Assembly: GCA_036322835.1 (NCBI GenBank)
Contig: AP027304.1
Coordinates: 3,472,001-3,536,000 of the forward strand
Origin: Tenuifilaceae bacterium CYCD
GTDB taxonomy: Bacteria > Bacteroidota > Bacteroidia > Bacteroidales > Tenuifilaceae
Direction: 5' to 3'
DNA length: 64,000 bases
Position numbers and translations under genes: made by a program. Shown here in pieces: positions 9,758 to 18,098 of this stretch. The notes beneath the pieces were generated by a model, which worked only from the letters and a program-made list of their open reading frames with translations, was not told the origin of the DNA and ran no database searches. The number at the start of each line of letters is the position of its first letter. Position 1 is the stretch's first letter.

Positions 9758-10201
9758 CTACAAAACTATTTCGTTCGATTTTTTACTCTCAACAACCACG
9801 CCTAAAATTGCAACCTTTGCGATCTTTCTGTTCACAGCATTCGATTCTATGGTAACTGTTCTACTAATGCGTTGTGGACGAATTTCTGTTCTAAACTCCA
9901 CCTTAATCACGCCCTCCTTTCCTGGCAGGATAGGTGCTTTAGGCCATTCTTTAATGTTTGTTCCGCAGCATCCAAAAACCTTATTTAAGATTAACGGCTT
10001 TGTGCCCGTATTTTTGACTGAGATTTGAATCCTACCATAATCATCTGACAAATCATCAATGGTTACTTCACCTAAATTCATTGTGTCCACAACAGCAATA
10101 AAAGGACCATCCACACTACTATTTACCGAACCTTTGGCCTGCTGACAAATAGCCATAGAGGGAAGAATCATTGCAACCAATAAAAACTTAAAAAATTTCA
10201 T
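9758..10201 (-). CDS. DUF1573 domain protein, exported
   Basis: The 147 residues begin with a signal peptide (hydrophobic to about residue 19, ending AICQQ). The rest is one Ig-like DUF1573 domain: LGEVTIDDLS..., VKNTGTKPLIL, a CCG near residue 78, then LPGKEGVIKVEF. Such proteins are common and uncharacterised in Bacteroidota. The gene is monocistronic with its own terminator. A second DUF1573 protein lies at 14953-15402. Confidence 0.82.
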   Translation of the reverse strand: MKFFKFLLVAMILPSMAICQQAKGSVNSSVDGPFIAVVDTMNLGEVTIDDLSDDYGRIQISVKNTGTKPLILNKVFGCCGTNIKEWPKAPILPGKEGVIKVEFRTEIRPQRISRTVTIESNAVNRKIAKVAILGVVVESKKSNEIVL

Positions 10202-10308
10202 ACGCCAATTTTTTAATTATTTAACCAAAATTATGCCATAATAAAAAACGAGATATGATTATGCTCAGCAAAAATAACTATAATTGATAAAATTTAAGCA
10301 AATAAATT

Positions 10309-10962
10309 ATGATTGATACTAAGGAATATAGCGCAGTGATTTTTGATATGGATGGAGTTATAGTTGATAATCAGAAGTATCATCTATTGGCATGGGAGCA
10401 ATTCTGCCTAAAACATAGTTTTCAATGCGTCATCAATACGTTTAGCGCACAATACTTTGGAAAAAGTAACCACGAAATTCTAAATGCACTTTCGGGACAA
10501 ATACTAACCTCGGATATCGCTTTAAAACTTGGAGAAGAAAAGGAGGAGGTTTACCGAAAACTTTACCGTAATGAAATAAAACCGCTTAACGGTTTAGTAG
10601 AATTACTGAAAAAATTAAAATCAGATAATAAACTAGTTGCAATAGCATCGTCGGCTCCAATTTCGAATATCGATTTTGTACTCGACAGTTTAAGCATTAG
10701 ACAGTATTTTGATGTTATTGTAGATGTATCGATGGTTAAGAATAGTAAGCCAGATCCCGAAATATATCTAAAAGCAGCAGATTTATTGAATGTAAACCCT
10801 AGCAAATGCTTAGTTTTTGAGGATTCACATTCGGGAATTAAAGCAGCGCTTAGTGCAGGCATGAATGTAATTGCAATTGCAACTACCCATAAAAAGGAAG
10901 AACTCAATCCGAACCTATTAAAAATAAATGATTTTGAGGAACTCTGTTCCTATACCAAATAA
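10309..10962 (+). CDS. HAD-superfamily hydrolase, beta-phosphoglucomutase/phosphatase-like
   Basis: The 217-residue protein has HAD motif I FDMDGVIVDN with nucleophile D13 and D15, motif II in IASSAP, the SKPDPEIYLKAA segment and motif III/IV FEDSHSGIKAA. These mark subfamily IA enzymes such as sugar-phosphate phosphatases or beta-phosphoglucomutase. No sugar-metabolism gene is adjacent, so the substrate is unknown. A bidirectional terminator follows at once. Confidence 0.88.
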   Translation: MIDTKEYSAVIFDMDGVIVDNQKYHLLAWEQFCLKHSFQCVINTFSAQYFGKSNHEILNALSGQILTSDIALKLGEEKEEVYRKLYRNEIKPLNGLVELLKKLKSDNKLVAIASSAPISNIDFVLDSLSIRQYFDVIVDVSMVKNSKPDPEIYLKAADLLNVNPSKCLVFEDSHSGIKAALSAGMNVIAIATTHKKEELNPNLLKINDFEELCSYTK

Positions 10963-10963
10963 T

Positions 10964-10992
10964 AAAGAAGGGCGGTTAAACCGCCCTTCTTT
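10964..10992. terminator. Bidirectional intrinsic terminator
   Basis: A 12-bp perfect stem AAAGAAGGGCGG / CCGCCCTTCTTT with a 5-nt loop sits between the converging HAD and DUF5606 genes. Confidence 0.85.
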
Positions 10993-10993
10993 A

Positions 10994-11422
10994 TTATTTA
11001 ATTTCAGCATTATCGGATGGTTCCTCCTCCTTTAGCAAGTCTAGAAGATTATGCGCCTGCAACTGATTATACCAAGTAATGATCTTTTTTATGTCGCTGG
11101 TATAAACGCGATCCCGGTCATAATCGGGCATGGCCTTAGCAAAATACTTCACAATTTCCTTTGGATCGGATTTAGGATCAATGGCAGATTTGCCATCCTC
11201 CATCTCCTTAATTTTAGCGAGCACTTCGCGTAGTGCAACCTCCCCGGAATCTGTAAACACAGCGATATCAGATATTGCACTAACCTTAGCAGTTACGGGA
11301 ACATTAATACGCTTACCATCGATCAACGATTCCACTATAATTCCTTGACGGCCCTGCGATACAAACTTAAATAAACCAGAATGACCCGAGATTGAGATTA
11401 TTTCCTTTAATGTTGTTTCCAT
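10994..11422 (-). CDS. DUF5606 domain protein
   Basis: This 142-residue, probably cytoplasmic protein matches the Bacteroidota-specific DUF5606 type: an N-terminal LKEIISISG..GLFKFVSQGR..IIVESL beta domain and a C-terminal helical half with DPKEIVKYF and DIKKIITWYNQL. The function is not known. The gene stands alone between two terminator or promoter regions. Confidence 0.8.
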   Translation of the reverse strand: METTLKEIISISGHSGLFKFVSQGRQGIIVESLIDGKRINVPVTAKVSAISDIAVFTDSGEVALREVLAKIKEMEDGKSAIDPKSDPKEIVKYFAKAMPDYDRDRVYTSDIKKIITWYNQLQAHNLLDLLKEEEPSDNAEIK

Positions 11423-11510
11423 AATTTATATTGATTGATATTGCAAAATAAAATCAAAAAGTTGTAAAATGAAAAACGTTTCGTAAAAGTTAACCTAAAT
11501 GTTTTTTGTG

Positions 11511-12224
11511 CTAATTAAATCCTCGCTCCTTTTTAATTTTCTCGTAAGCCTCATTCACCATTTTAAATTTCTGCTCAGCGGCAACCCGAACATCATCGCC
11601 TAAATGGCTCACCTTATCGGGGTGATGTTTAATGGCCATTTGTCGGTAAGCCTTCTTAACTTCCTCATTGGTAGCCGAAGGTGATACTTCAAGAATTGTA
11701 TAATACTTATCGTTATCGGGAATGAACATTGCCTTGATTGAGTCGAAATCAGCACCGGTGAGACTCATGTACTCACTTATCTCCGATAAAACTTTCAATT
11801 CCTCCGCACTAATTACTCCATCGGCCTGCGCTATTCCAAACAAAAAGTGTAGAAGTTGTAGTCGGGAGTGATAATCAACATTATCCTTAATCTGTGTGCA
11901 AACATCCTTTAAAGGTACGGTCTGTTTAAGAATATCGCGAAGAAGGAGCATGGCCTCACGAGCTGCATCAACTCCAAAGTTTTTCAGGAAATATGCTTTT
12001 ACATAATCCAGTTCCGATTTTAGCACTTTTCCATCGGCTTTCATAATTGCCGATGAAAGCACTAACAAACTGACTAGAAATCCATTCCGACTAGTTTCAC
12101 CAGTATATACCTTTGTTTCAACACTGTCGAAAATTGAACCTATTGCAAATCCTATGATAGCACCAATTGGGCCAAACATAAATAAGCCCAATCCCCCTGA
12201 TATCCATTTTCCGTACTTAGCCAT
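11511..12224 (-). CDS. DnaJ-domain co-chaperone of the DjlA/TerB type
   Basis: In the 237 residues I see a glycine-rich membrane-associating N-terminus ([20 protein letters not shown]), a central TerB-like helical domain (about 45-155) and a C-terminal J domain (about 172-237) with the HPD triad in KHHPDK. This order is that of DjlA, which stimulates DnaK at the membrane. It is monocistronic here. Confidence 0.85.
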   Translation of the reverse strand: MAKYGKWISGGLGLFMFGPIGAIIGFAIGSIFDSVETKVYTGETSRNGFLVSLLVLSSAIMKADGKVLKSELDYVKAYFLKNFGVDAAREAMLLLRDILKQTVPLKDVCTQIKDNVDYHSRLQLLHFLFGIAQADGVISAEELKVLSEISEYMSLTGADFDSIKAMFIPDNDKYYTILEVSPSATNEEVKKAYRQMAIKHHPDKVSHLGDDVRVAAEQKFKMVNEAYEKIKKERGFN

Positions 12225-12324
12225 AACCTTACCGTGTAAAAAACTTCAAAACAAAAATAAATGAAAGTTCTTTAAACTAAAGAAATTTCATTTATTACTT
12301 AATCCTAAAATATCGAAAAGAATC

Positions 12325-12846
12325 CTAAAATCTAAAATACAACCCGGCTTCAACCGTTGGAAGCATATTAAATTCTCCAAAAACATCGTAAAAGCCATAC
12401 CCCGCCATAATATTAAAGCGCACTCTAGTCCCAAATCCGAAACCAGGGCCAAATCCTATATTATAAGCATTGTTGTTTACATGCTCCTCCCGATATTCAT
12501 AATAACCAGTATTGTAATTATAATAATCGGTTTCCTCTACATATTTATTTATATTATAGGAATTTGCTAAATAAAGGAAAAATCGAGTGTGACGAGAGTT
12601 ATATATACTATACATCCCCGTCAACCCCAAACTAACAAAAGTAACATCTGATGATTTTACAGGTAAGGCAGTGATTTGAACGCCAAATTTACCAGGCCAA
12701 TATCTATACGACAGTCCGACTCCTGTTGTAAATCCTGCCTGAAACCCAAATTCATGAACCTTATTTTCGATAGGTTTATCTTGGTTTTGCGCAATTACAC
12801 TGTAAGAAATCACAGTAACGGCTAAAATTAAAAGTACTTTCTTCAT
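12325..12846 (-). CDS. Predicted small outer-membrane beta-barrel protein
   Basis: The 173-residue product has a signal peptide ending near AIAQ, then alternating amphipathic strands rich in Tyr, Gly and Phe, ending in aromatic VEAGLYFRF, the usual C-terminal strand signature of an outer-membrane barrel. The family is not recognised. Confidence 0.65.
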   Translation of the reverse strand: MKKVLLILAVTVISYSVIAQNQDKPIENKVHEFGFQAGFTTGVGLSYRYWPGKFGVQITALPVKSSDVTFVSLGLTGMYSIYNSRHTRFFLYLANSYNINKYVEETDYYNYNTGYYEYREEHVNNNAYNIGFGPGFGFGTRVRFNIMAGYGFYDVFGEFNMLPTVEAGLYFRF

Positions 12847-12929
12847 ACGATAAAATTTGAGATATTATTATAACACCAAAATTTATTCCAAAAACAAAAT
12901 AGTCAAAATCTCTATAAAAGATTTTCTAA

Positions 12930-13523
12930 TTAAGAACTCTCTTTCATCAACAAACCAACTATTTTAATTATTTGCGGTAATAGTAAGTTATTATCATTGT
13001 TCATGATAACAAAATCACTCCGACTAATCAATTCTTTATCGGGAAACTGGTTATTGATTCTCTCAATAATGGAATTTCTATCTGTATTATCCCGCTTAAT
13101 AACCCTTGATATTTTAGTTTCAAGAGGAGCTACTACAGCAATAATTTTATCTACACCTTTAAATGATCCGCTCTCCAACAGAATAGCCGACTCATAAAAT
13201 ACAACTGGGTAGTTCCCATGATCTTCAACCCAATTCTCGTAATGTTTTGCCACTGCCGGATGGACTATTTCGTTCAGTTTTCTCAATAAAATGCCATTGC
13301 TGAATACAATTGATGCCAACCGTTTTCTATCTAATCGACCTTGAATGTATATATCTTCACCAAAAAGGTTTGATATGGCAGCTATTACACAACTATCAGT
13401 ATCGGAAATTTTTCTAGCCTCAATATCAGCATTGTAAACCGGATAACCCAGTGTTTCTACAATACCACAAACGGTAGATTTTCCACTACCAATTCCGCCG
13501 GTTATTCCAACCCTTAATGTCAT
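12930..13523 (-). CDS. coaE: Dephospho-CoA kinase
   Basis: The 197-residue enzyme catalyses the last step of CoA synthesis. The P-loop GITGGIGSGKST is at residues 6-17, followed by the family segments YNADIEARKI, L...VHPAV and FYESAILLES. The length is normal. Its start overlaps the stop of the YbbR-like gene by 4 bases (13520-13523), which implies translational coupling. Confidence 0.95.
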   Translation of the reverse strand: MTLRVGITGGIGSGKSTVCGIVETLGYPVYNADIEARKISDTDSCVIAAISNLFGEDIYIQGRLDRKRLASIVFSNGILLRKLNEIVHPAVAKHYENWVEDHGNYPVVFYESAILLESGSFKGVDKIIAVVAPLETKISRVIKRDNTDRNSIIERINNQFPDKELISRSDFVIMNNDNNLLLPQIIKIVGLLMKESS

Positions 13524-14515
13524 CTTGTTTTTAGTATGAAATCTACATATTTGGGCTGAAAATCTACTCTTCCCACATAATCTGGATACCTCTCAAGAGA
13601 TACCCTAATTTTTCCACCCGAAATTGACTCAGGATCATTAAAGTTGCAGACCAACTTAAACTGATTGGGCTTTAGCAGAAAATACTTACTAACCACAACA
13701 TTACACTTTACACTAACCTTTTCGGGAAGAAGTTTCACTTGTGCATTATCTGGCACATTTTGAGGTACAAGAGGAACTTCAAGCGTTGTTTCAGTAAATT
13801 TCTCAACGGGGATTTCAACTTTTACTTCGCTCTCCGAAAATGCAACCTGAGGTATCGTAGAAAGTGGAACTATAGTCCTTGTGGTCTCGGAAAGTAAACC
13901 TAACGATATCTGTTGTGTTTTGACTTGATTAATTGTATCAACAATAGTACTAGGACCAGTTATAGTTATATTACTAGGTGTAACCTTAATTGCTCCAGCA
14001 AGCATGTGCTGGTTCGAGTACGTCATACTAATATCTGGCCTAACCGGCACAACCTTGTCTATTACATTCGACATATTAAAAAATAGCGTATCAGGCTGCG
14101 TTCCAAGCAAAATTATATCATCACTCAGCTGTGACGCCAACGATCCAAACTTATCCGACATCAATACATAGTACTCCGATGCTTCAGAATTTCTATTCCT
14201 TATAGCCCCCTTTACGCTAACCTGAATAGGGCTCATCAATGCGATTAGTTTATAGCGAAGCAAAGTATATCCGTACGCTTTTACTTTAAGCTGAATGGTT
14301 CGGGGCGGTTCTCCGGCTATAACTTTTCCCTTGGGAGGATTTACCAACTGAATTGGATAATCAATTCCGGTGGTATACTCATGACTTAATTTGATCAGAA
14401 ACCAAAGAATGGTTGATATCATGAGAAAAAATAAGAATATGGCAAGACGCTTATTAAACTTAGCCTTCTCGCGATTTACAACCTGATTGAATTGTCTGAG
14501 TAAACTTGAGTCCAA
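13520..14515 (-). CDS. YbbR-like (CdaR-family) protein
   Basis: The 331 residues start with a cytoplasmic segment and one membrane helix (about 24-42, LAIFLFFLMISTILWFLIKL). Extracytoplasmic YbbR-like repeats follow, with motifs such as PLVPQNVP and SLGLLSETTRTIVPL. YbbR/CdaR proteins modulate the diadenylate cyclase CdaA in Firmicutes; no CdaA gene is present in this window, so that role is not shown here. The gene is coupled to coaE by a 4-base overlap. Confidence 0.75.
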   Translation of the reverse strand: MDSSLLRQFNQVVNREKAKFNKRLAIFLFFLMISTILWFLIKLSHEYTTGIDYPIQLVNPPKGKVIAGEPPRTIQLKVKAYGYTLLRYKLIALMSPIQVSVKGAIRNRNSEASEYYVLMSDKFGSLASQLSDDIILLGTQPDTLFFNMSNVIDKVVPVRPDISMTYSNQHMLAGAIKVTPSNITITGPSTIVDTINQVKTQQISLGLLSETTRTIVPLSTIPQVAFSESEVKVEIPVEKFTETTLEVPLVPQNVPDNAQVKLLPEKVSVKCNVVVSKYFLLKPNQFKLVCNFNDPESISGGKIRVSLERYPDYVGRVDFQPKYVDFILKTR

Positions 14516-14523
14516 TTTTCACA

Positions 14524-14570
14524 AAAAAATTACAGGATTCAAAGTAAATAAATTACAATGAATCCTGTAA
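14524..14570 (-). terminator. Intrinsic terminator after yajC
   Basis: On the minus strand TTACAGGATTCA pairs with TGAATCCTGTAA (14559-14570 with 14530-14541) across a 17-nt loop and runs into a string of Ts. Confidence 0.75.
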
Positions 14571-14589
14571 ATATAATGATAAAAATCTT

Positions 14590-14907
14590 TTATCGTGTCT
14601 GAATATCGCTTGCGTCGCGAATAATAGTGCTTTTGATAACTTTTACGGTTGCATTAGTATCAATCTCAACGAGAGCGTACTCTTCTTTAATTTCAACAAT
14701 TTTACCGTAAATACCACCAGCAATAATAACCTTATCTCCTTTACCTAAAGACTCCTGAAACTTGCGAAGTTCTTTTTGGCGCTTCATCTGCGGACGAATC
14801 ATAAAAAAGTAGAATACCACGATGATTAGACCAAACATTAAAAAGGTCATCCAAGGATTTGCTTGCTGTTGCTGTAAAATAACAAAAAGTAATGTTTTCA
14901 TATTCAA
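14590..14907 (-). CDS. yajC: Preprotein translocase subunit YajC
   Basis: The 105-residue protein has a single membrane helix (about 19-38) followed by the family signature FFMIRPQMKRQKELRKFQ and GDKVIIAGGIYGKI. YajC associates with SecDF at the inner membrane. It is in the same strand run as nusB and DUF1573, and a terminator ends the run after it. Confidence 0.93.
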   Translation of the reverse strand: MNMKTLLFVILQQQQANPWMTFLMFGLIIVVFYFFMIRPQMKRQKELRKFQESLGKGDKVIIAGGIYGKIVEIKEEYALVEIDTNATVKVIKSTIIRDASDIQTR

Positions 14908-14952
14908 TTATTTAAATTAGTTTCTGTAAAAAATATGCTGCAAAGTTATAAT

Positions 14953-15402
14953 TTATTTTAAACTAGTGATATTCCCTTCTACCACGTTTGCCTTAATAGT
15001 TACGGACTTGTCCATTATGTGGGAATTTGTTCTTAACGTAACAGATTTATACTGAGAACCAAACCATCCTCTGCTGTCAAAAATCACCTCAACACTGCCC
15101 TCCTCTCCTGGCTTTAGCATCTTTTTACTTAGCTTTGGGGTTGTGCAGCCACAGCTAGGAATAGCATCCTTTACAATAAGCACTCCATTTCCGGCATTCT
15201 TGAACTTAAATGTATGGGATATAACTTCGCCTTCACACACTGTTCCAAAATCAAAAAAATCATCGATATACTTTAGATCTGCTACTAAAGTAGAGTCGGA
15301 AGACGCTACATTTTGATCCTGAACTCCATCACTTCCAACTGTACAGGATGCAAAAAATAGAACGAATAAACCAAATAAGCCTTGACAAAATTTGCTTGGC
15401 AT
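14953..15402 (-). CDS. DUF1573 lipoprotein
   Basis: The 149-residue protein has a lipoprotein leader with lipobox FFASC, then one DUF1573 domain: FDFGTVCEGEVISHTFKFKNAGNGVLIV, the SCGCTTPKL motif and LKPGEEGSVEVIFDS. It lies 6 bases downstream of nusB and upstream of yajC, the arrangement seen in many Bacteroidota genomes. The function is unknown. Confidence 0.85.
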   Translation of the reverse strand: MPSKFCQGLFGLFVLFFASCTVGSDGVQDQNVASSDSTLVADLKYIDDFFDFGTVCEGEVISHTFKFKNAGNGVLIVKDAIPSCGCTTPKLSKKMLKPGEEGSVEVIFDSRGWFGSQYKSVTLRTNSHIMDKSVTIKANVVEGNITSLK

Positions 15403-15408
15403 ACTACA

Positions 15409-16416
15409 CTAATTATCTAATTCGTCTGATTCTAGCTTATCTCCATCGATTGATGAGAGTCTAATATCATCTTCGCCAACCAATCCCCTTCCCTGTTTTA
15501 CAAATTGATTGTTCTTACGAAGTGACAGGATGATCTTATCGAGAATACCGTTGATAAACGTGCTGCTCTGCTCTGTGCTGTAGAATTTAGCAATCTCAAT
15601 ATACTCGTTAAGAGTTACCTTTACGGGGATAGATGGAAACTCCATGATCTCGGTAAGGGCCATTTCCATTATCAGAATATCCATTCCTGCAATACGGTCA
15701 ACCTCCCAGTTCTGGGTGTACTCCTCAATCAACTTAACATTATCGGCATGGCGCAGCACAACCTTACGGAGTAGTTTCTTGGCAAAATCCTCATCGTCCT
15801 CGTTACGGAACATTGGCATTAGTTCAGCGGATTCATCGGACGATTCGGTAAGTTTTTTAACCGTTTTGGTAGCCATGCTGAGCACAAACTCTAAATCGTC
15901 GTTCCAGTAGATGCTTTGCTCCTCAAGGAAGTTGTTGAAATCATCTAAATCGCCTAATTCACGTTGAAGTAAGTTTATAACCAACTGCCTATCATCCGTA
16001 AACTCAACGGTATCGGCATTCATATACTGATTATAGTAATCGGCAACAATTAATTTATTGAATATGCTCTTTATGAGTTCAGGGTGATGACGCCAGTTTA
16101 AACGGTTTTCGGTTGAGTAGTTTATTAAACTCTGATTGATTCGAAACTTATCGATTACCTTATTATCAACAAAACGGGTGTTAGGGTTTAACTCTTCTGG
16201 GGTAGGACGCAACTTTTGTCTGCCTAAATCGATTTTATTCTGAGCAAAATCGGCCAACTCCTCGGGGAGCATTAAAAGCATATGGTATAGTTGATAAGAC
16301 TTTTCGATACTAAGGAATAACTCCTTTTCGAGTTTGTTTAGTGAATCGTTTTCGCTACGGAAATGAGCGAAGAGAACTTGTAGAATCTTAATTCGTAGTA
16401 ATCGTCTGCTAATCAT
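15409..16416 (-). CDS. nusB: Transcription antitermination factor NusB (long Bacteroidota form)
   Basis: The 335 residues are about twice the length of E. coli NusB. The NusB fold is C-terminal (about 205-305), with DNVKLIEEYTQNWEVDRIAGMDILIMEMALTEI-type sequence and TLNEYIEIAKFYS..SSTFINGILD. The N-terminal half is the extension normal in Bacteroidota. NusB binds boxA RNA with NusE in rRNA antitermination. It heads the nusB-DUF1573-yajC run. Confidence 0.9.
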   Translation of the reverse strand: MISRRLLRIKILQVLFAHFRSENDSLNKLEKELFLSIEKSYQLYHMLLMLPEELADFAQNKIDLGRQKLRPTPEELNPNTRFVDNKVIDKFRINQSLINYSTENRLNWRHHPELIKSIFNKLIVADYYNQYMNADTVEFTDDRQLVINLLQRELGDLDDFNNFLEEQSIYWNDDLEFVLSMATKTVKKLTESSDESAELMPMFRNEDDEDFAKKLLRKVVLRHADNVKLIEEYTQNWEVDRIAGMDILIMEMALTEIMEFPSIPVKVTLNEYIEIAKFYSTEQSSTFINGILDKIILSLRKNNQFVKQGRGLVGEDDIRLSSIDGDKLESDELDN

Positions 16417-16776
16417 TGTGTAAGAACGTATTTTCTTTTATCATTTGAGACTACAAAGATACATTCAATTTTTGGATTGGCTAAATAGATGTCTAGGTTT
16501 AAAGTAAAAAACTGTTAAATGATTCGGAGAAAGTTTAGGAGACAGAATTTAAAAAAGGCCCCAAAGAACTGTGTCCGGCAACAAATACCATTTGCCCTCT
16601 TCCATTAATAAACAGGTAGAGAGCAAAAACAAACTTCGACTCACAAAAAACTAACAACTATCAACTAAAATGAACTTTTTTGTTAAAAATTTTGCGTAAA
16701 CAAATCGAATGACAAATATTTTTCTATTTTTGAGAGGTTGAAAACCTAAAACCAAACCTAATTTAAATAATGTGAG
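16417..16776. other. 360-base intergenic region
   Basis: No convincing gene is visible. It separates the divergent nusB and DUF3276 genes. A TATTTTTG box at 16725-16732 is a candidate -7 element for the DUF3276 gene, though a good -33 is not placed correctly. A CAACTATCAAC-type repeat unit lies at 16651-16667. Confidence 0.5.
16651..16667. repeat. CAACTATCAAC-type dispersed repeat
   Basis: The sequence CTAACAACTATCAACTA shares its core with copies at 23905-23937, 36046-36079, 59957-59987 and 63282-63315. All are intergenic. Confidence 0.5.
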
Positions 16777-17148
16777 ATGATGGACGGATTTGAAAACCTT
16801 GACGATTTTGAGAAAGCGGACAAAGAGGATATTTTCTCTAAAGTAATTCGTGCGGGTAAAAGGACTTACTTTTTTGATGTAAAATCGACCCGCAACAGCG
16901 ATTTCTACCTTACCATTACCGAGAGCAAAAAACGTATGGGTAAGGATGGTAAGATGTACTACGAAAAACATAAAATCTTCTTGTACAAGGAAGATTTTGA
17001 GAAATTCCTAGAGGGATTGAACGAAGTTGTTGATTATATCAAAACCAACCAAGAGGTTATTCCGCGGAGTGAGATGGTAGAGCAGGAAGAATTAGAGATG
17101 GCTACAACTGAATTTTCCAGCGTAAGTTTTGAAGACCTTGAAAAATAG
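16777..17148 (+). CDS. DUF3276 / PUR-domain nucleic-acid-binding protein
   Basis: The 123-residue protein matches the Bacteroidota DUF3276 family, which has the PUR-alpha fold: IFSKVIRAGKRTYFFDVK, DFYLTITESKK and KHKIFLYKEDFEKF. Such proteins bind single-stranded DNA or RNA. The gene is monocistronic, followed 8 bases later by a strong terminator. Confidence 0.87.
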   Translation: MMDGFENLDDFEKADKEDIFSKVIRAGKRTYFFDVKSTRNSDFYLTITESKKRMGKDGKMYYEKHKIFLYKEDFEKFLEGLNEVVDYIKTNQEVIPRSEMVEQEELEMATTEFSSVSFEDLEK

Positions 17149-17155
17149 ACGATAA

Positions 17156-17183
17156 AAAGAAACCGGCAATTGCCGGTTTCTTT
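17156..17183. terminator. Bidirectional intrinsic terminator
   Basis: A 28-bp palindrome with arms AAAGAAACCGGCAA and TTGCCGGTTTCTTT sits at the ends of two converging genes. Confidence 0.85.
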
Positions 17184-17921
17184 ATTGCTCATCGAAACTC
17201 ATTCCATCAATTGGTTCCTTATTAATAACCTTTCTTATCTCCTCAAGCGATAATTCTTTTACATTGGTTACAATGTAACCATCGTTAAGCGAGCATCCTA
17301 ACGTTAAGCATTCATTAACAACCGCTTTTATGGGCTCATTAACCGCAATCTCAAGTGGGATAAGAACAGTAACGCAAATAAAATCATCAAGCATTTCGAT
17401 TTTCTCTATTTCAGAGTTATAACGAGGGAAAATAAAGTTGACCTCATCAACTACCAGTTGTTTCTGCTCTGCAATTAACCCACTTTATTGGGAACAAAAA
17501 CAATAAAGTATCTCAGTTTATTACTTTTTCCACCAAGACCAGTGCTTATAAAAACTCCATCCTCCTCCGAAAGCGATGATACCATATGAAATCGACTCTC
17601 ATTCAAAGCCATAAGAGCCCAATCCTTTAGTTCTGGTAATGCAATTGATGAATACTGCTCAATCAACCTATAATTCTCAACATCATCGGAACCTGCCAAA
17701 TAAATAAGGAATTCTTTCACTTCATCATTATTGAGATTGTGACTTAGTAAATCATTGGCAAAGAATGTCTTTAAAGTTTCGACTGAACGAATTTTCGAAA
17801 CCATTTTATAGTACTCCATTTGTACATCGATGCTTATGGAATCCTCAAGTATTCTCATACTTTCGGGCGATGCACCTAGAATACCTTTTATGTGCTTGAA
17901 TAGTTCGTCAGTATTGTCCAT
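17182..17921 (-). pseudogene. Uncharacterised conserved protein split by a frameshift
   Basis: Two minus-strand frames (17921 to 17475, 148 residues; then an overlapping frame whose first ATG is at 17394, 70 residues) look like one protein. The first ends IVFVPNKVG-stop. In the next frame the coding-like sequence LIAEQKQLVVDEVNFIF is open from just before that stop and runs without an ATG into MLDDFICVTVLIPLEI. One base added at the GTGGGTT near 17478-17483 would join them into about 245 residues. FISTGLGGKSNKLRYF is the most distinctive segment. The function is unknown. It may be a true mutation, a programmed shift or a sequencing error. Confidence 0.65.
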
Positions 17922-18023
17922 ATATGTTTAAATGCATTAGTCTACAGTAATTGAGAAATATTGGATTACTTTTGCAAAGTTGCAAAAAAGTATAGTCAAC
18001 TGAATTAAATATTTTTTTAAACA

Positions 18024-18057
18024 TTTCGGAGCAAATTTAGTTGATTATGTATATTTG
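18024..18057 (+). promoter_or_regulatory. Candidate promoter of the feoAB gene
   Basis: TATATTTG at 18050-18057 matches TAnnTTTG, with TTTC at 18024-18027 as a weak -33 element (22-base spacer). It lies 41 bases before the start codon. Confidence 0.4.
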
Positions 18058-18098
18058 ATAAGATAGACCCAGTTTAACTCTAAACTTATATTTTCTTA

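Noticed and set aside
9711-10028. Plus-strand open frame opposite the DUF1573 gene
   Set aside because: It overlaps a terminator and is antisense to a good coding sequence with signal peptide.
16417-16776. Possible structured RNA gene in the nusB/DUF3276 spacer
   Set aside because: I saw no long covarying stems and no match to tRNA, SRP RNA or tmRNA hallmarks.
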